In this document: positions 8,343 to 15,922 of the stretch, piece by piece
Position numbering within the stretch: the first letter of the stretch is position 1
How the letters are laid out: every line of letters begins with the position of its first letter
DNA from: Alphaproteobacteria bacterium
Lineage (GTDB): Bacteria; Pseudomonadota; Alphaproteobacteria; CACIAM-22H2
DNA: 45,799 bases
Reading direction: 5' to 3'
Assembly (NCBI GenBank): GCA_016793165.1
Contig: JAEULA010000107.1
Coordinates: 1-45,799, forward strand
Program-made: the position numbers and the translations under genes
The notes under the pieces: model-generated
Database searches by the model: none
What the model was told of the DNA's origin: nothing
What the model saw: the letters and a program-made list of their open reading frames with translations, nothing else

Positions 8343-9095
8343 ATGAACAAGATCGATCTCGACGGCCGCAAAGCGGTCATCACCGGCGGCGCCCGCGGTA
8401 TCGGGCTGATGGCGGCCGAGCGCATGCTCGACTCCGGCGCTGAGGTCTGCCTTTGGGACGCCGACGCGCCGGCACTCGACGCGGCAGCCAAGCGCCTCGC
8501 CGGCAAGGGCAGCGTCCACACTACGGTGGTGGACGTCACGAGCGTGCCGTCGGTCACCGCCGCCGCACAGGCGGCGATCGGCCAGATGGGTCAGGTCGAC
8601 ATCCTCGTCAACAACGCGGGCATCACGGGGCCGAACACCACGGTGTGGGAGTACAACCCGGAGGACTGGCGCAAGGTGATCGACGTCGATCTCGTCGGCC
8701 CCTTCCTGTGCGCGCGCGCGCTGATCCCGCGCATGATCGAGCGCGACTACGGTCGCATCGTCAACATCGCCTCGGTGGCCGGCAAGGAAGGCAACCCGAA
8801 CGCCTCGGCATACTCGGCGGCGAAGGCCGGTCTGATCGGCCTGACCAAGTCGCTGGGCAAGGAACTCGCGAAGACCGGCATCCGCGTCAACTGCATCACG
8901 CCGGCAGCCGTCGAGACCGACATCTTCAAGCAGATGACCGAGCAGCACATTCAGTTCATGCTTTCGAAGATCCCGATGGGACGCTTCGGCAAGATCGAAG
9001 AGGTCGCCTCGATGATCTGCTGGCTCGCCTCCGAGGAGATGAGTTTCACGACCGGCGGCGTGTTCGACATCTCCGGCGGCCGCGCCACGTACTGA
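8343..9095 (+). CDS. SDR-family NAD(P)-dependent dehydrogenase, probably acting on a sugar acid
   Basis: 250 residues of classical SDR type. Seen: the nucleotide motif TGGARGIG (14-21), NNAG (90-93), and catalytic Ser144, Tyr157 and Lys161 (YSAAK). The ATG follows GGAG at a 6-nt spacing. The region GKEGNPNASAYSAAKAGLIG, the stretch HIQFMLSKIPMGRFG and the ending FDISGGRATY resemble, from memory, the group containing 2-keto-3-deoxy-L-rhamnonate dehydrogenase of non-phosphorylative sugar pathways more than FabG. That substrate call is inference; FabG-like reductase remains possible. Confidence 0.82.
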   Translation: MNKIDLDGRKAVITGGARGIGLMAAERMLDSGAEVCLWDADAPALDAAAKRLAGKGSVHTTVVDVTSVPSVTAAAQAAIGQMGQVDILVNNAGITGPNTTVWEYNPEDWRKVIDVDLVGPFLCARALIPRMIERDYGRIVNIASVAGKEGNPNASAYSAAKAGLIGLTKSLGKELAKTGIRVNCITPAAVETDIFKQMTEQHIQFMLSKIPMGRFGKIEEVASMICWLASEEMSFTTGGVFDISGGRATY

Positions 9096-9144
9096 GCCTC
9101 GGCCGGTCGTCGCGTCGCGCGCGGCCGCGCCCGGAGCGCCAACG

Positions 9145-9176
9145 AAAACGCCCGCGATTGCGCCGGATCGCGGGCG
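9145..9176 (-). terminator. Rho-independent terminator of the YidB-like gene
   Basis: CGCCCGCGAT (9149-9158) and ATCGCGGGCG (9167-9176) form a perfect 10-bp stem with an 8-nt loop. On the minus strand the stem is followed by TTTTCGTT, starting 34 nt after the stop of the YidB-like gene. On the plus strand there is no T-run, so termination of the SDR transcript by it is less likely. Confidence 0.75.
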
Positions 9177-9209
9177 GTCCCGCTCCGAGCGCAGCCGGCG
9201 CGCTCTGGC

Positions 9210-9830
9210 CTAGCGCGCGCCGCTGCGACCGAGGAACTGTCCCAGCAGGTCGGACAATTCGTTGGTTTCCGGCATTCGGCCCTGCGGCGTCATCTGATTG
9301 ACCACCTCGGGGAGCTGCTGCGAGAGGCCGGCGAGCATTTCACCGAGATCCATCCCGTTCTGCTGCGCCAGGCCCTGGAGGCGATCGCGTCCGAAGCTCC
9401 GGAGGAGTTGATCGGGCGACACCGGCAGATTCGCCCCTTGCGACACCCAGGAATCCGCCTCGCGTCCCAGGCCCGCGCCCTGCAATTGCGACAGCAAGCC
9501 GCCGAGGCCACCGCCCTGTTGCTGCCCGCCGAGGATCGCGCCGGCAAGCGCCTCGAGCGGGTTGCCCCCCGCCTGCGCACGCCCGCCGCCGAGCACCTGC
9601 CCGAGCAGGCCGCCGAGCGGGTTGTTGGCCCCACCCGCACCGCCGCCGAGCACCTGTCCCAACAGCCCGCCGAGACCGCCGCCCGCAGCCGCGCCGCCCT
9701 GGTTGCCCTGCATGCCGTTCATCAGCAGCTGCAGGATGATGTTCATGATCGGGGATGTGCCGGCGCCCTGGAGGCCCCCGCCGCCCGAACCCAACCCCTG
9801 CAGCGCCGCACCGATCAGCTTGTCCAGCAT
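9210..9830 (-). CDS. YidB-like (DUF937) glycine-rich protein
   Basis: 206 residues. The start MLDKLIGAALQGLG and the ending VVNQMTPQGRMPETNELSDL fit the YidB/DUF937 family, whose C-terminal helical domain typically contains SPDQLLRSFG and LSQQLPEVVNQMTPQGR. Between these lies a glycine-rich middle with two copies of LGGLLGQVLGGG, longer than in E. coli YidB. No signal peptide or membrane helix is evident. The ATG has a strong Shine-Dalgarno (GGAGGAAGC). The function of the family is unknown. It diverges from the histidine-kinase operon; a CtrA-like box lies between. Confidence 0.8.
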   Translation of the reverse strand: MLDKLIGAALQGLGSGGGGLQGAGTSPIMNIILQLLMNGMQGNQGGAAAGGGLGGLLGQVLGGGAGGANNPLGGLLGQVLGGGRAQAGGNPLEALAGAILGGQQQGGGLGGLLSQLQGAGLGREADSWVSQGANLPVSPDQLLRSFGRDRLQGLAQQNGMDLGEMLAGLSQQLPEVVNQMTPQGRMPETNELSDLLGQFLGRSGAR

Positions 9831-9920
9831 GCTTCCTCCTCCAGCGGGTTCTTCCCGACTGGCGCCGCTTCTATCACGCCGCCGAATTTGCACCAGCGCG
9901 GGCCGCGGCGCCGGCCAGGG

Positions 9921-9936
9921 TTAAGTGCGGATTAAC
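9921..9936. promoter_or_regulatory. Candidate CtrA binding box
   Basis: TTAAGTGCGGATTAAC matches TTAA-N7-TTAAC exactly. With flanking bases it is a palindrome (GGTTAA-N7-TTAACC), so it reads as a full site on both strands. It lies in the 296-bp gap between the divergent YidB-like and histidine-kinase genes, 91 bp from the first and 191 bp from the second start codon. CtrA is the alphaproteobacterial cell-cycle and motility regulator; binding is inferred from the match alone. The rest of the gap shows no gene. Confidence 0.55.
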
Positions 9937-10126
9937 CGCTCGATGCGACGATCCGGCATGCTTCGCCGGACCGAACCGTGATCGAAAAGCCGCGCCCGCC
10001 CCTGGCGGCGACTCTCAATCATCGTGACGAACCTCATATCTGCCCGCTCCGCCGCGGCAATGCCGGTGATGCAGCGGATCCGATCGAGGCCGCGCCCCCC
10101 AGGATTCGAGCGGTCCCGGTTCGCCG

Positions 10127-11599
10127 ATGAGGAACACCGACGCCGTATCGACGCTGCTGCTGGCGGCGAATCTCGTGCGCATGATGCCGAGCACCGCCGA
10201 GGTCTCGCGGCTCGTCGAGGCGATGCTGGTCGACCTGCCGGGAGTCACCCGGGCCGCGCTTCGGATCGAGCCGGGCGCGACGCCGATTGGCGTCTGCGAC
10301 GGCAATCGCCTCTGCTTCACGCTGCAGTCTCGCGGCCGCGCCCTGGGGCTGCTCGAAGTCGAGATGCAGAACTCCGGCCTCGCCGCAGCCCTGCGCTATG
10401 CGCTCCAGAACTTCTCCAATCTCATCGGCCTCGAGCTCGGCTTTCGCGAGCTCCACGCCGAGCTCGAGCGGACCAATGGCGCGCTGAAGGCGAACGCCGA
10501 GCGCTTCGCCGACTTCGCCCGCATCGCATCGGATTGGCTTTGGGAGACCGATCGCGACGGGATCTACACCTTCGTCACCGACGCCGTGCAGGTCGTCGGC
10601 GTGGCGCCGTCGGAGATCGTCGGCCGCCACTATGCGGCGATGAACGAGCTGCTGTCGATCGCGCCGCTCGAGGATGCGGCCGGGCTGCGCGAGATCTTCG
10701 CCGCGCGCCGGCCGTATCGCGACCGCTCATTCCGGATCCGCGGGCGCGACGGGCGCGTGCGGACGCTCGAGGTCAGCGGCGCACCGATCTTCGACGCGGC
10801 AGGCGCATTCGCCGGCTATCGCGGCGCGGCGCGCGACGTGACCGCGCTGCGCCAGACCCGCGACGATCTCGAGCGCGCCCTCGTGGCGGAACGCGAGATG
10901 AGCGCGCAGCAGCGCCGCTTCGTCGCCATCACCAGCCACGAGTTCCGGACGCCGCTGGCGATCATCGACGGCGCGACGCAGCGGCTCCTCGCCGGCGACA
11001 GGCCCGCGCGCGACGACGGCACGATCGGCCGCCTCGAGCGCATCCGCGCCGCGGTGCGGCGCATGACCCAGCTGATCGACCGCACGCTCACCAGCGCGCG
11101 GCTCGAGGATGGCCGGATCGAGCTGCAGCCGCGGCGCTGCGACCTCCTCGCGCTGCTGCGCGCCGCCATCGACCAGCAGCACTCGATCTCGCCCGAGTTC
11201 ACGTTCGGACTCGCCGCCGGTCCCGGCAGCGCGACGGTCGTCGGCGATCCGCGCCTGATCGAGCAGATCTTCACCAACCTGCTCTCCAACGCCGTCAAGT
11301 TCTCGCGCGGCGAGCGGCGCATCGACGTGGGCGTGGCCGATGTCGACGGCGGCTATGCCGTGACGGTGCGCGACTACGGCGTCGGGATCGCCGAGGACGA
11401 GATTCCGAAGCTGTTCCAGCGCTTCTTCCGCGCCAGCAGCGCGCTGGGCATCGCCGGCACGGGACTCGGACTGCATCTCGTGCGCGAGCTCGTGGCGATG
11501 CACGGCGGCTCGATCGCGGTCGAGAGCCGGCCCGGCGAAGGCACGACGTTCCGCGTGACGCTGCCGATCTCCTTCGCGGTCCCCATCGCCGCCGCATGA
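10127..11599 (+). CDS. Soluble PAS-domain sensor histidine kinase
   Basis: 490 residues, no membrane segment or signal peptide. An N-terminal region (1-110) of GAF-like composition is followed by a short coiled segment, a PAS domain (about 130-240, DWLWETDRDGIYTFVTDAVQ to YRGAARDVT), the HisKA dimerisation domain with the phospho-accepting His271 in SHEFRTPL, and the HATPase domain: N-box IFTNLLSNAVKFS, G1 DYGVGI, F-box LFQRFFRA, G2 GTGLGLHL. All catalytic boxes are intact. No response regulator is nearby. Its stop overlaps the carbonic anhydrase start by 4 bp (ATGA). No clear Shine-Dalgarno precedes the chosen ATG. Confidence 0.88.
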   Translation: MRNTDAVSTLLLAANLVRMMPSTAEVSRLVEAMLVDLPGVTRAALRIEPGATPIGVCDGNRLCFTLQSRGRALGLLEVEMQNSGLAAALRYALQNFSNLIGLELGFRELHAELERTNGALKANAERFADFARIASDWLWETDRDGIYTFVTDAVQVVGVAPSEIVGRHYAAMNELLSIAPLEDAAGLREIFAARRPYRDRSFRIRGRDGRVRTLEVSGAPIFDAAGAFAGYRGAARDVTALRQTRDDLERALVAEREMSAQQRRFVAITSHEFRTPLAIIDGATQRLLAGDRPARDDGTIGRLERIRAAVRRMTQLIDRTLTSARLEDGRIELQPRRCDLLALLRAAIDQQHSISPEFTFGLAAGPGSATVVGDPRLIEQIFTNLLSNAVKFSRGERRIDVGVADVDGGYAVTVRDYGVGIAEDEIPKLFQRFFRASSALGIAGTGLGLHLVRELVAMHGGSIAVESRPGEGTTFRVTLPISFAVPIAAA

Positions 11600-12222
11600 C
11601 CGCGCCGGCCCTTCCCGTCGCGGCGGGCCATGCTATCAATGCGTCCGTGGGGGATCCGCCTGACAGCGATGCGACGGGCATCCGCGCCGTGCCGCCGATC
11701 GTGCTGCCCTTCAAGGGCGTATGGCCGCGGTTCGGCAAGGACGTGTTCGTCGCCCCGGGCGCCGCGGTGATCGGCGATGTCGAGCTCGGCGACGGCGCGA
11801 GCGTCTGGTTCGGCGCCGTCGTTCGCGGCGACGACGACAGCGTGCGCATCGGCGCCGGGACCAACGTCCAGGACGGCGCGGTCATCCACGTCTTCAAGGA
11901 ACAGTACCCGACGATCATCGGCGCCAGGGTCACGCTCGGCCATGGCGCCCGGCTGCACGGCTGCATCGTCGAGGACGACGCGATGGTCGGGATCTCGGCC
12001 ACCGTCCTCGACGGTGCGCATGTCGAGACCGGCGCGATCGTCGCCGCCGGCGCGGTCGTGTCGCCCGGCAAGCGGGTCGGCGCCGGCGAGCTCTGGGCGG
12101 GCTGTCCCGCCCGCCTCGTCCGCCCGGTCAAGCCCGCCGAGCGGGACTTCATCCGCCGCAACAGTCCCCACTACCGCGGCCTCGCGGCCGCCTATCTCGC
12201 CATCGGAGTCGGAAAGCCATGA
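11596..12222 (+). CDS. Gamma-class carbonic anhydrase-like (left-handed beta-helix) protein
   Basis: 208 residues. Hexapeptide repeats run through most of the chain (DVFVAPGAAVIGDVELGDGA onward). The three histidines that bind zinc in gamma-carbonic anhydrases are present: one in GAVIHVF and two in VTLGHGARLHGC. The family includes active CO2 hydratases as well as proteins such as PaaY/YrdA-type members, so activity is not certain. The ATG overlaps the stop of the kinase gene (ATGA), and its own stop overlaps the next ATG likewise, making a tightly coupled trio. The N-terminus has about 30 extra residues; a GTG at codon 18 is an alternative start. Confidence 0.87.
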   Translation: MTAPALPVAAGHAINASVGDPPDSDATGIRAVPPIVLPFKGVWPRFGKDVFVAPGAAVIGDVELGDGASVWFGAVVRGDDDSVRIGAGTNVQDGAVIHVFKEQYPTIIGARVTLGHGARLHGCIVEDDAMVGISATVLDGAHVETGAIVAAGAVVSPGKRVGAGELWAGCPARLVRPVKPAERDFIRRNSPHYRGLAAAYLAIGVGKP

Positions 12223-12884
12223 CCAAAGCCACCCCCGCCCTGCTCGCGCAGGCCCGCAAGCATCTCTTCGTCGCCGTCGTCTCGGACACACTCGACGCGC
12301 TCGGCCACACGCAGCAGGCCTTCGCGCCGGGCATCCGGCCGCTCGACGATGCGCTGACATTCCTCGGGCGCGCGCGCACCGGCATGTATCGGGAGATGTT
12401 CCACGTCCAGCCCGGCAACCCCTACGAGCTCGAGATCAAGCTGATCGACGATCTCAAGAAGGGAGAGGTCTGCGTGCTCGCCTGCTCCGGCAATCCCCGC
12501 ATCGCGCCGTGGGGCGAGCTCCTCTCGACCGCGTCGATGGCGCGCGGCGCGGCAGCCTGCGTGACCGACGGCCTCGTCCGCGACATCCGCGCGATCCGCA
12601 AGATGAAGTTCCCGGTCTTCGCCGGCGGCATCGGGCCGCTCGATTCGAAGGGCCGCGGCATCGTCGCCGAGATCGACGTGCCCGTCGAACTGGCCGGCGT
12701 GCGCGTGCTGCCCGGCGACCTGGTCTTCGGCGATGCCGACGGGATCGTCGTCATTCCGCAGCGGATCGAGGCCAAGGTCCTCACCAAGGCCCTCGAGAAG
12801 GTGCTCGGCGAGCACAAGACGCTGGCCGCGCTCAAGAAGGGCGAGAAGCTCGCCGACGTGTTCAAGCGCTACGGCGTGCTGTGA
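12219..12884 (+). CDS. RraA-like protein (possible 4-hydroxy-4-methyl-2-oxoglutarate aldolase fold)
   Basis: 221 residues. The family core is visible: an opening region VVSDTLDALGH, the active-site stretch ACVTDGLVRDIRAIRKMKFP (Asp and Arg that bind the substrate and metal in the aldolases), and the end motif GDLVFGDADGIVVIP. The family contains RNase E inhibitors (RraA), class II pyruvate aldolases and oxaloacetate decarboxylases. The longer C-terminal helix (KVLTKALEKVLGEHKTLAAL) is more like the metabolic members. Coupled to the gamma-carbonic anhydrase by ATGA overlap. A decarboxylating role beside a carbonic anhydrase is attractive, but it is inference. Confidence 0.82.
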   Translation: MTKATPALLAQARKHLFVAVVSDTLDALGHTQQAFAPGIRPLDDALTFLGRARTGMYREMFHVQPGNPYELEIKLIDDLKKGEVCVLACSGNPRIAPWGELLSTASMARGAAACVTDGLVRDIRAIRKMKFPVFAGGIGPLDSKGRGIVAEIDVPVELAGVRVLPGDLVFGDADGIVVIPQRIEAKVLTKALEKVLGEHKTLAALKKGEKLADVFKRYGVL

Positions 12885-12892
12885 CCTCTGCT

Positions 12893-12917
12893 GGGCGCGT
12901 CGCGTGAGCGCGCGCCC
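12893..12917 (+). terminator. Possible hairpin after the kinase/carbonic anhydrase/RraA operon
   Basis: GGGCGCG (12893-12899) pairs with CGCGCCC (12911-12917) across an 11-nt loop, 9 nt after the last stop codon. There is no T-run, so it may be a 3' stabilising stem rather than an intrinsic terminator. The following bases up to 13108 contain no gene. Confidence 0.3.
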
Positions 12918-13108
12918 GCCCCTCGCGGTTCTCATCGCCGGCGGCACAAGCTGCGCCGGGGACAGGACTCCGACCCTCGGCGGCAGGCACGTGGGCCTGC
13001 AGGCGAAATGCGATGCCGTCGACCTCGCCGCATTCGCGCCGCCGGCCGCCGCGGCGAGCAAGCGGTCGAAGTCCGAGCGATGAGGCGGGCCGGCGCCCAC
13101 GCCGCGCC

Positions 13109-13996
13109 CTACAACGGCGTGCGATCGAACAGCTTGGCGATCGCGATCGCGTCGAGCTCGCCGCCGCCGCGCGCGACGAGCATGCGGTAGAGCGTCGCCG
13201 CCTGGGACGTCATCGGCAGCGGCACCTTCATGTCCTTCGCCGTCGCCTGGACCATGTCGAGGTCCTTCAGCACCTGGCGCGCATAGCCGGCCGGCGCGAA
13301 GTCGCGCGCGACCATGCGGGGCAGGAAGCGCTGCAGCATCGGCGAGTCGGCATAGCCGCCGCCCAGCGCCTCGGGCAGGCGCGCGGCATCGATCCCCGCC
13401 GCCTGGGCGAAGGCGAGCGCCTCGGCCAGCACCGCAAAATGCGTGCACACGAGGATCTGGTTCACGAACTTGGTGGTCTGGCCGGCCCCCGGCGGCCCCA
13501 TCGCCGTGAAGCGCTGGCCGAGCACGCCCATCACGGGCCGCACGCGCTCGATGTCCGTCGGCTCGCCGCCCGCCATGATCGACAGCTGTCCCGCCACCGC
13601 GGCCGGCGGCCCGCCCGAGACCGGCGCGTCGACCCAGCCCATGCCGGTCTCGCGCCGCAGCCGCTCGGCCATCGCGCGCGAGCGGTCCGGCACGATGGTG
13701 GAGTGGTCGACGAGCACCTTGCCCGCGGCGGCGCCCTCGACGACGCCGCCCTTGCCGAAGACCGAGTTCTCGACGGCGTCGGTGTCGAGCACGCACATCA
13801 GCACGATCTCGGCCGCGCGCGTGACCGATGCCGCATCGGCATGGACCCGCGCGCCCGCGGCCTCGACCGCAGCCGTCTTGCCGGCGACGAAGTTCCATAC
13901 GTGCACGGCGTAGCCCTGCGACAGCAGCCGCAGCGTCATCTTCTCGCCCATCAGCCCGATGCCGAGGAAGCCGAGAACCGGACGATCGGACGTCAT
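13109..13996 (-). CDS. Beta-hydroxyacid dehydrogenase (GarR/3-HIBADH family), second of a tandem pair
   Basis: 295 residues. The nucleotide-binding motif GFLGIGLMGEKM (9-20), substrate loop DAPVSGGPPAAVAGQLSIM and catalytic lysine in GAGQTTKFVNQIL are all intact. The family reduces tartronate semialdehyde, succinic semialdehyde or 3-hydroxyisobutyrate-type substrates with NAD(P)H. The ATG overlaps the stop of the upstream paralogue (ATGA), so the two are co-translated. The two proteins share the motif set but differ in much of the sequence, arguing for different substrates rather than a recent duplication. Confidence 0.88.
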   Translation of the reverse strand: MTSDRPVLGFLGIGLMGEKMTLRLLSQGYAVHVWNFVAGKTAAVEAAGARVHADAASVTRAAEIVLMCVLDTDAVENSVFGKGGVVEGAAAGKVLVDHSTIVPDRSRAMAERLRRETGMGWVDAPVSGGPPAAVAGQLSIMAGGEPTDIERVRPVMGVLGQRFTAMGPPGAGQTTKFVNQILVCTHFAVLAEALAFAQAAGIDAARLPEALGGGYADSPMLQRFLPRMVARDFAPAGYARQVLKDLDMVQATAKDMKVPLPMTSQAATLYRMLVARGGGELDAIAIAKLFDRTPL

Positions 13997-14892
13997 GGCG
14001 CGTCTCCCTCGACCTGCGCCGTCAGCCGGTCGTAGACCCGGTACAGCGCCTGATTGCCGTTGCCGCCCTCGCCGTGCGCGCGCGCCTCGAGATAGAGCTG
14101 AGTCGCCAGCGCGGTCGCCGGCAGCGGCACGCCCATCTCGAAGGCCGCCTCGTTCACAAGGCGGAGGTCCTTGAGCATCAGGTCGATCCGGAAGCCGGCG
14201 CCGGCGTTCTTCGCCAGCATCTGGGGCGCCAGGTTCTGCAGCATCCACGAGCCGGCGGCGCCGCCCATCAGCACCTCGCGCAGCTTCGCGAGGTCGAGCC
14301 CGGCCTCGCGGCCGAGCGCCATCGCCTCGCTCACCCCCATGAGATTGATCGCGACGATCAGCTGGTTGCACATCTTGACGGTCTGCCCCGCGCCGCTCGC
14401 CCCGACATGGACGATCGTCTTGCCCATCGCCTCGAGGACCGGCCGCACGGCGGCGAACCCTTCGGCGCTGCCGCCGACCATGATCGAGAGCGTCGCCTTC
14501 TCGGCCCCGACGGGTCCGCCGCTCACCGGCGCGTCGAGCAGGTCGATCCCGCGCGCCGCGAGTTGCACCGCCATCGCCTTCGTGGCGCCCGCCGAGATCG
14601 TGCTCATGTCGACGACGAGACGTTGGCGCGGCGGCGCCGAGATGACGCCGGCCGGCCCCACGAGCACCTCCTGCGCCTGCGGCGTGTCGGGCAGCATCGT
14701 GACCACCACGTCGGCGCCGCTCGAGGCCGCCGCGACCGAAGCGGCGATCGTCAGGTTGGCGCGTGCGAGGCCCGCGAGCGCCTCGGGACGCACATCGTGC
14801 GCCAGGACGGGAAATCCCGCCGCGGCCAGGTTGATCGCCATGTGCCGGCCCATCGTCCCGATGCCGATGAAGCCGATCGTCGTCGTCGCCAC
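13993..14892 (-). CDS. Beta-hydroxyacid dehydrogenase (GarR/3-HIBADH family), first of a tandem pair
   Basis: 299 residues from a GTG start with a good GGAGG Shine-Dalgarno. Motifs: GFIGIGTMGRHM near the N-terminus, DMSTISAGATKAM, the substrate loop DAPVSGGPVGAEKATLSIMV, and the catalytic lysine in GAGQTVKMCNQLI. These fit tartronate-semialdehyde reductase (2-hydroxy-3-oxopropionate reductase) and its relatives; exact substrate unknown. It diverges from a PfkB-type kinase across a 124-bp gap, so shared regulation is plausible. Confidence 0.88.
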   Translation of the reverse strand: MATTTIGFIGIGTMGRHMAINLAAAGFPVLAHDVRPEALAGLARANLTIAASVAAASSGADVVVTMLPDTPQAQEVLVGPAGVISAPPRQRLVVDMSTISAGATKAMAVQLAARGIDLLDAPVSGGPVGAEKATLSIMVGGSAEGFAAVRPVLEAMGKTIVHVGASGAGQTVKMCNQLIVAINLMGVSEAMALGREAGLDLAKLREVLMGGAAGSWMLQNLAPQMLAKNAGAGFRIDLMLKDLRLVNEAAFEMGVPLPATALATQLYLEARAHGEGGNGNQALYRVYDRLTAQVEGDAP

Positions 14893-15016
14893 GTCGTCCT
14901 CCCTCCGTATTGCCGAGCCGTACGCTTCGCACCGCCTGTCCGCATCGCCGCAGTGGCGCGAGGCGGGCCCGACATGCTGACCTTCGCCGCTCGAAACTCC
15001 AACCGGCTTCGCATCG

Positions 15017-15922
15017 ATGGCACGGCTGCTCTGCGTCGGGATCGTCACCTGGGACTGGCTCTATCGCGTCGACGAGATCCCGCCGACCCCGATCAAGATC
15101 GAGGCGCGCGACCTCGTCGGCACGGGCGGCGGCATGGCGTCCTCGGCCGCCTGCGCGATCGGGCGCCTGGGTGGCGCCGTCGAGTTCTGGGGCCGCTGCG
15201 GCGACGACGCGATCGGTGACCAGATCCTCGCCGACGTGCGCAGCTACGGCGTGCGCGTCGACCGCGTGCGCCGCATCCCCGGCTACGCCTCACCCGTCGC
15301 CGCGATCCTCATCGACAAGCGCGGCGAGCGGCTCATCGTCCCCTACTACGACCCCGCGCTCGACCAGGATCCGGGCTGGCTGCCGGTCGAAGACGTCCCG
15401 AGCTTCGACGGCGTGATGGTCGACGTGCGCTGGCCGCGCGGGGCGGGCCGCGCCCTCGACACGGCCAAGGCGGCGGGGAAGATCGCGATGCTCGACGCCG
15501 ATCTGGCACCGCGCGAGGTGCTCGACGACCTGATGGCGCGCGCGACGCACGTCGTGTGGTCGGAGGCCGCGCTCGCCGACTGGTCCGGCACCGCCGATCC
15601 GGCCGCCGGGCTGCGCGCTGCACGCCGGCACCACGCCGGGTTCCTGGGCGTGACCGTCGGCGAGCACGGGTTCCGCTGGCTCGACGGCGGCGACGTGCGC
15701 GCCGAGCCCGCGCCGACGGTCGACGCCGTCGACACGCTCGCCGCGGGCGACGTCTTCCACGGCGCGTTCATCCTCGCCCTTGCCGAAGGAAAGCCCGTCG
15801 CCGAGGCGGCGCGCTTCGCCAATGTCGCCGCGGCGCTCAAATGCCGCGGCTTCGGCAGCCGCACCACGACGCCGGCGCGTGCGGAGGTCGAGGCGTTCCT
15901 CGCGAATTGGCGAGTGGACTGA
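15017..15922 (+). CDS. PfkB-family sugar kinase, YihV-like
   Basis: 301 residues, ribokinase fold. The N-terminal family signature is GTGGGMASSAACAIGRLGG (35-53). The C-terminal ATP/anion-hole motif is DTLAAGDVFHGAF (239-251), with catalytic Asp245; the first glycine of the usual DTxGAGD is alanine here. Beyond general PfkB features, stretches such as MVDVRWPRGAGRA, GERLIVPYYDPAL and RFANVAAALKCRGFG resemble, from memory, sulfofructose kinase YihV more than KdgK or RbsK. None of the other sulfoquinovose genes (yihS, yihT, yihP types) is seen, so the substrate is open. Its stop codon directly abuts the stop of the converging giant gene. Confidence 0.83.
   Translation: MARLLCVGIVTWDWLYRVDEIPPTPIKIEARDLVGTGGGMASSAACAIGRLGGAVEFWGRCGDDAIGDQILADVRSYGVRVDRVRRIPGYASPVAAILIDKRGERLIVPYYDPALDQDPGWLPVEDVPSFDGVMVDVRWPRGAGRALDTAKAAGKIAMLDADLAPREVLDDLMARATHVVWSEAALADWSGTADPAAGLRAARRHHAGFLGVTVGEHGFRWLDGGDVRAEPAPTVDAVDTLAAGDVFHGAFILALAEGKPVAEAARFANVAAALKCRGFGSRTTTPARAEVEAFLANWRVD

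Noticed and set aside
12192..13898. Open frame on the minus strand across the RraA-like gene and the first dehydrogenase
   Set aside because: It runs antisense to one gene and in a shifted frame of the other, with low-complexity Arg/Gly/Ala composition and no start signal.
13109..15922. Complete sulfoquinovose (sulfo-EMP) pathway
   Set aside because: The kinase looks YihV-like, but the dehydrogenases carry the SGG loop of ordinary GarR-family enzymes, and no isomerase, sulfofructose-phosphate aldolase or sulfoquinovosidase is present.
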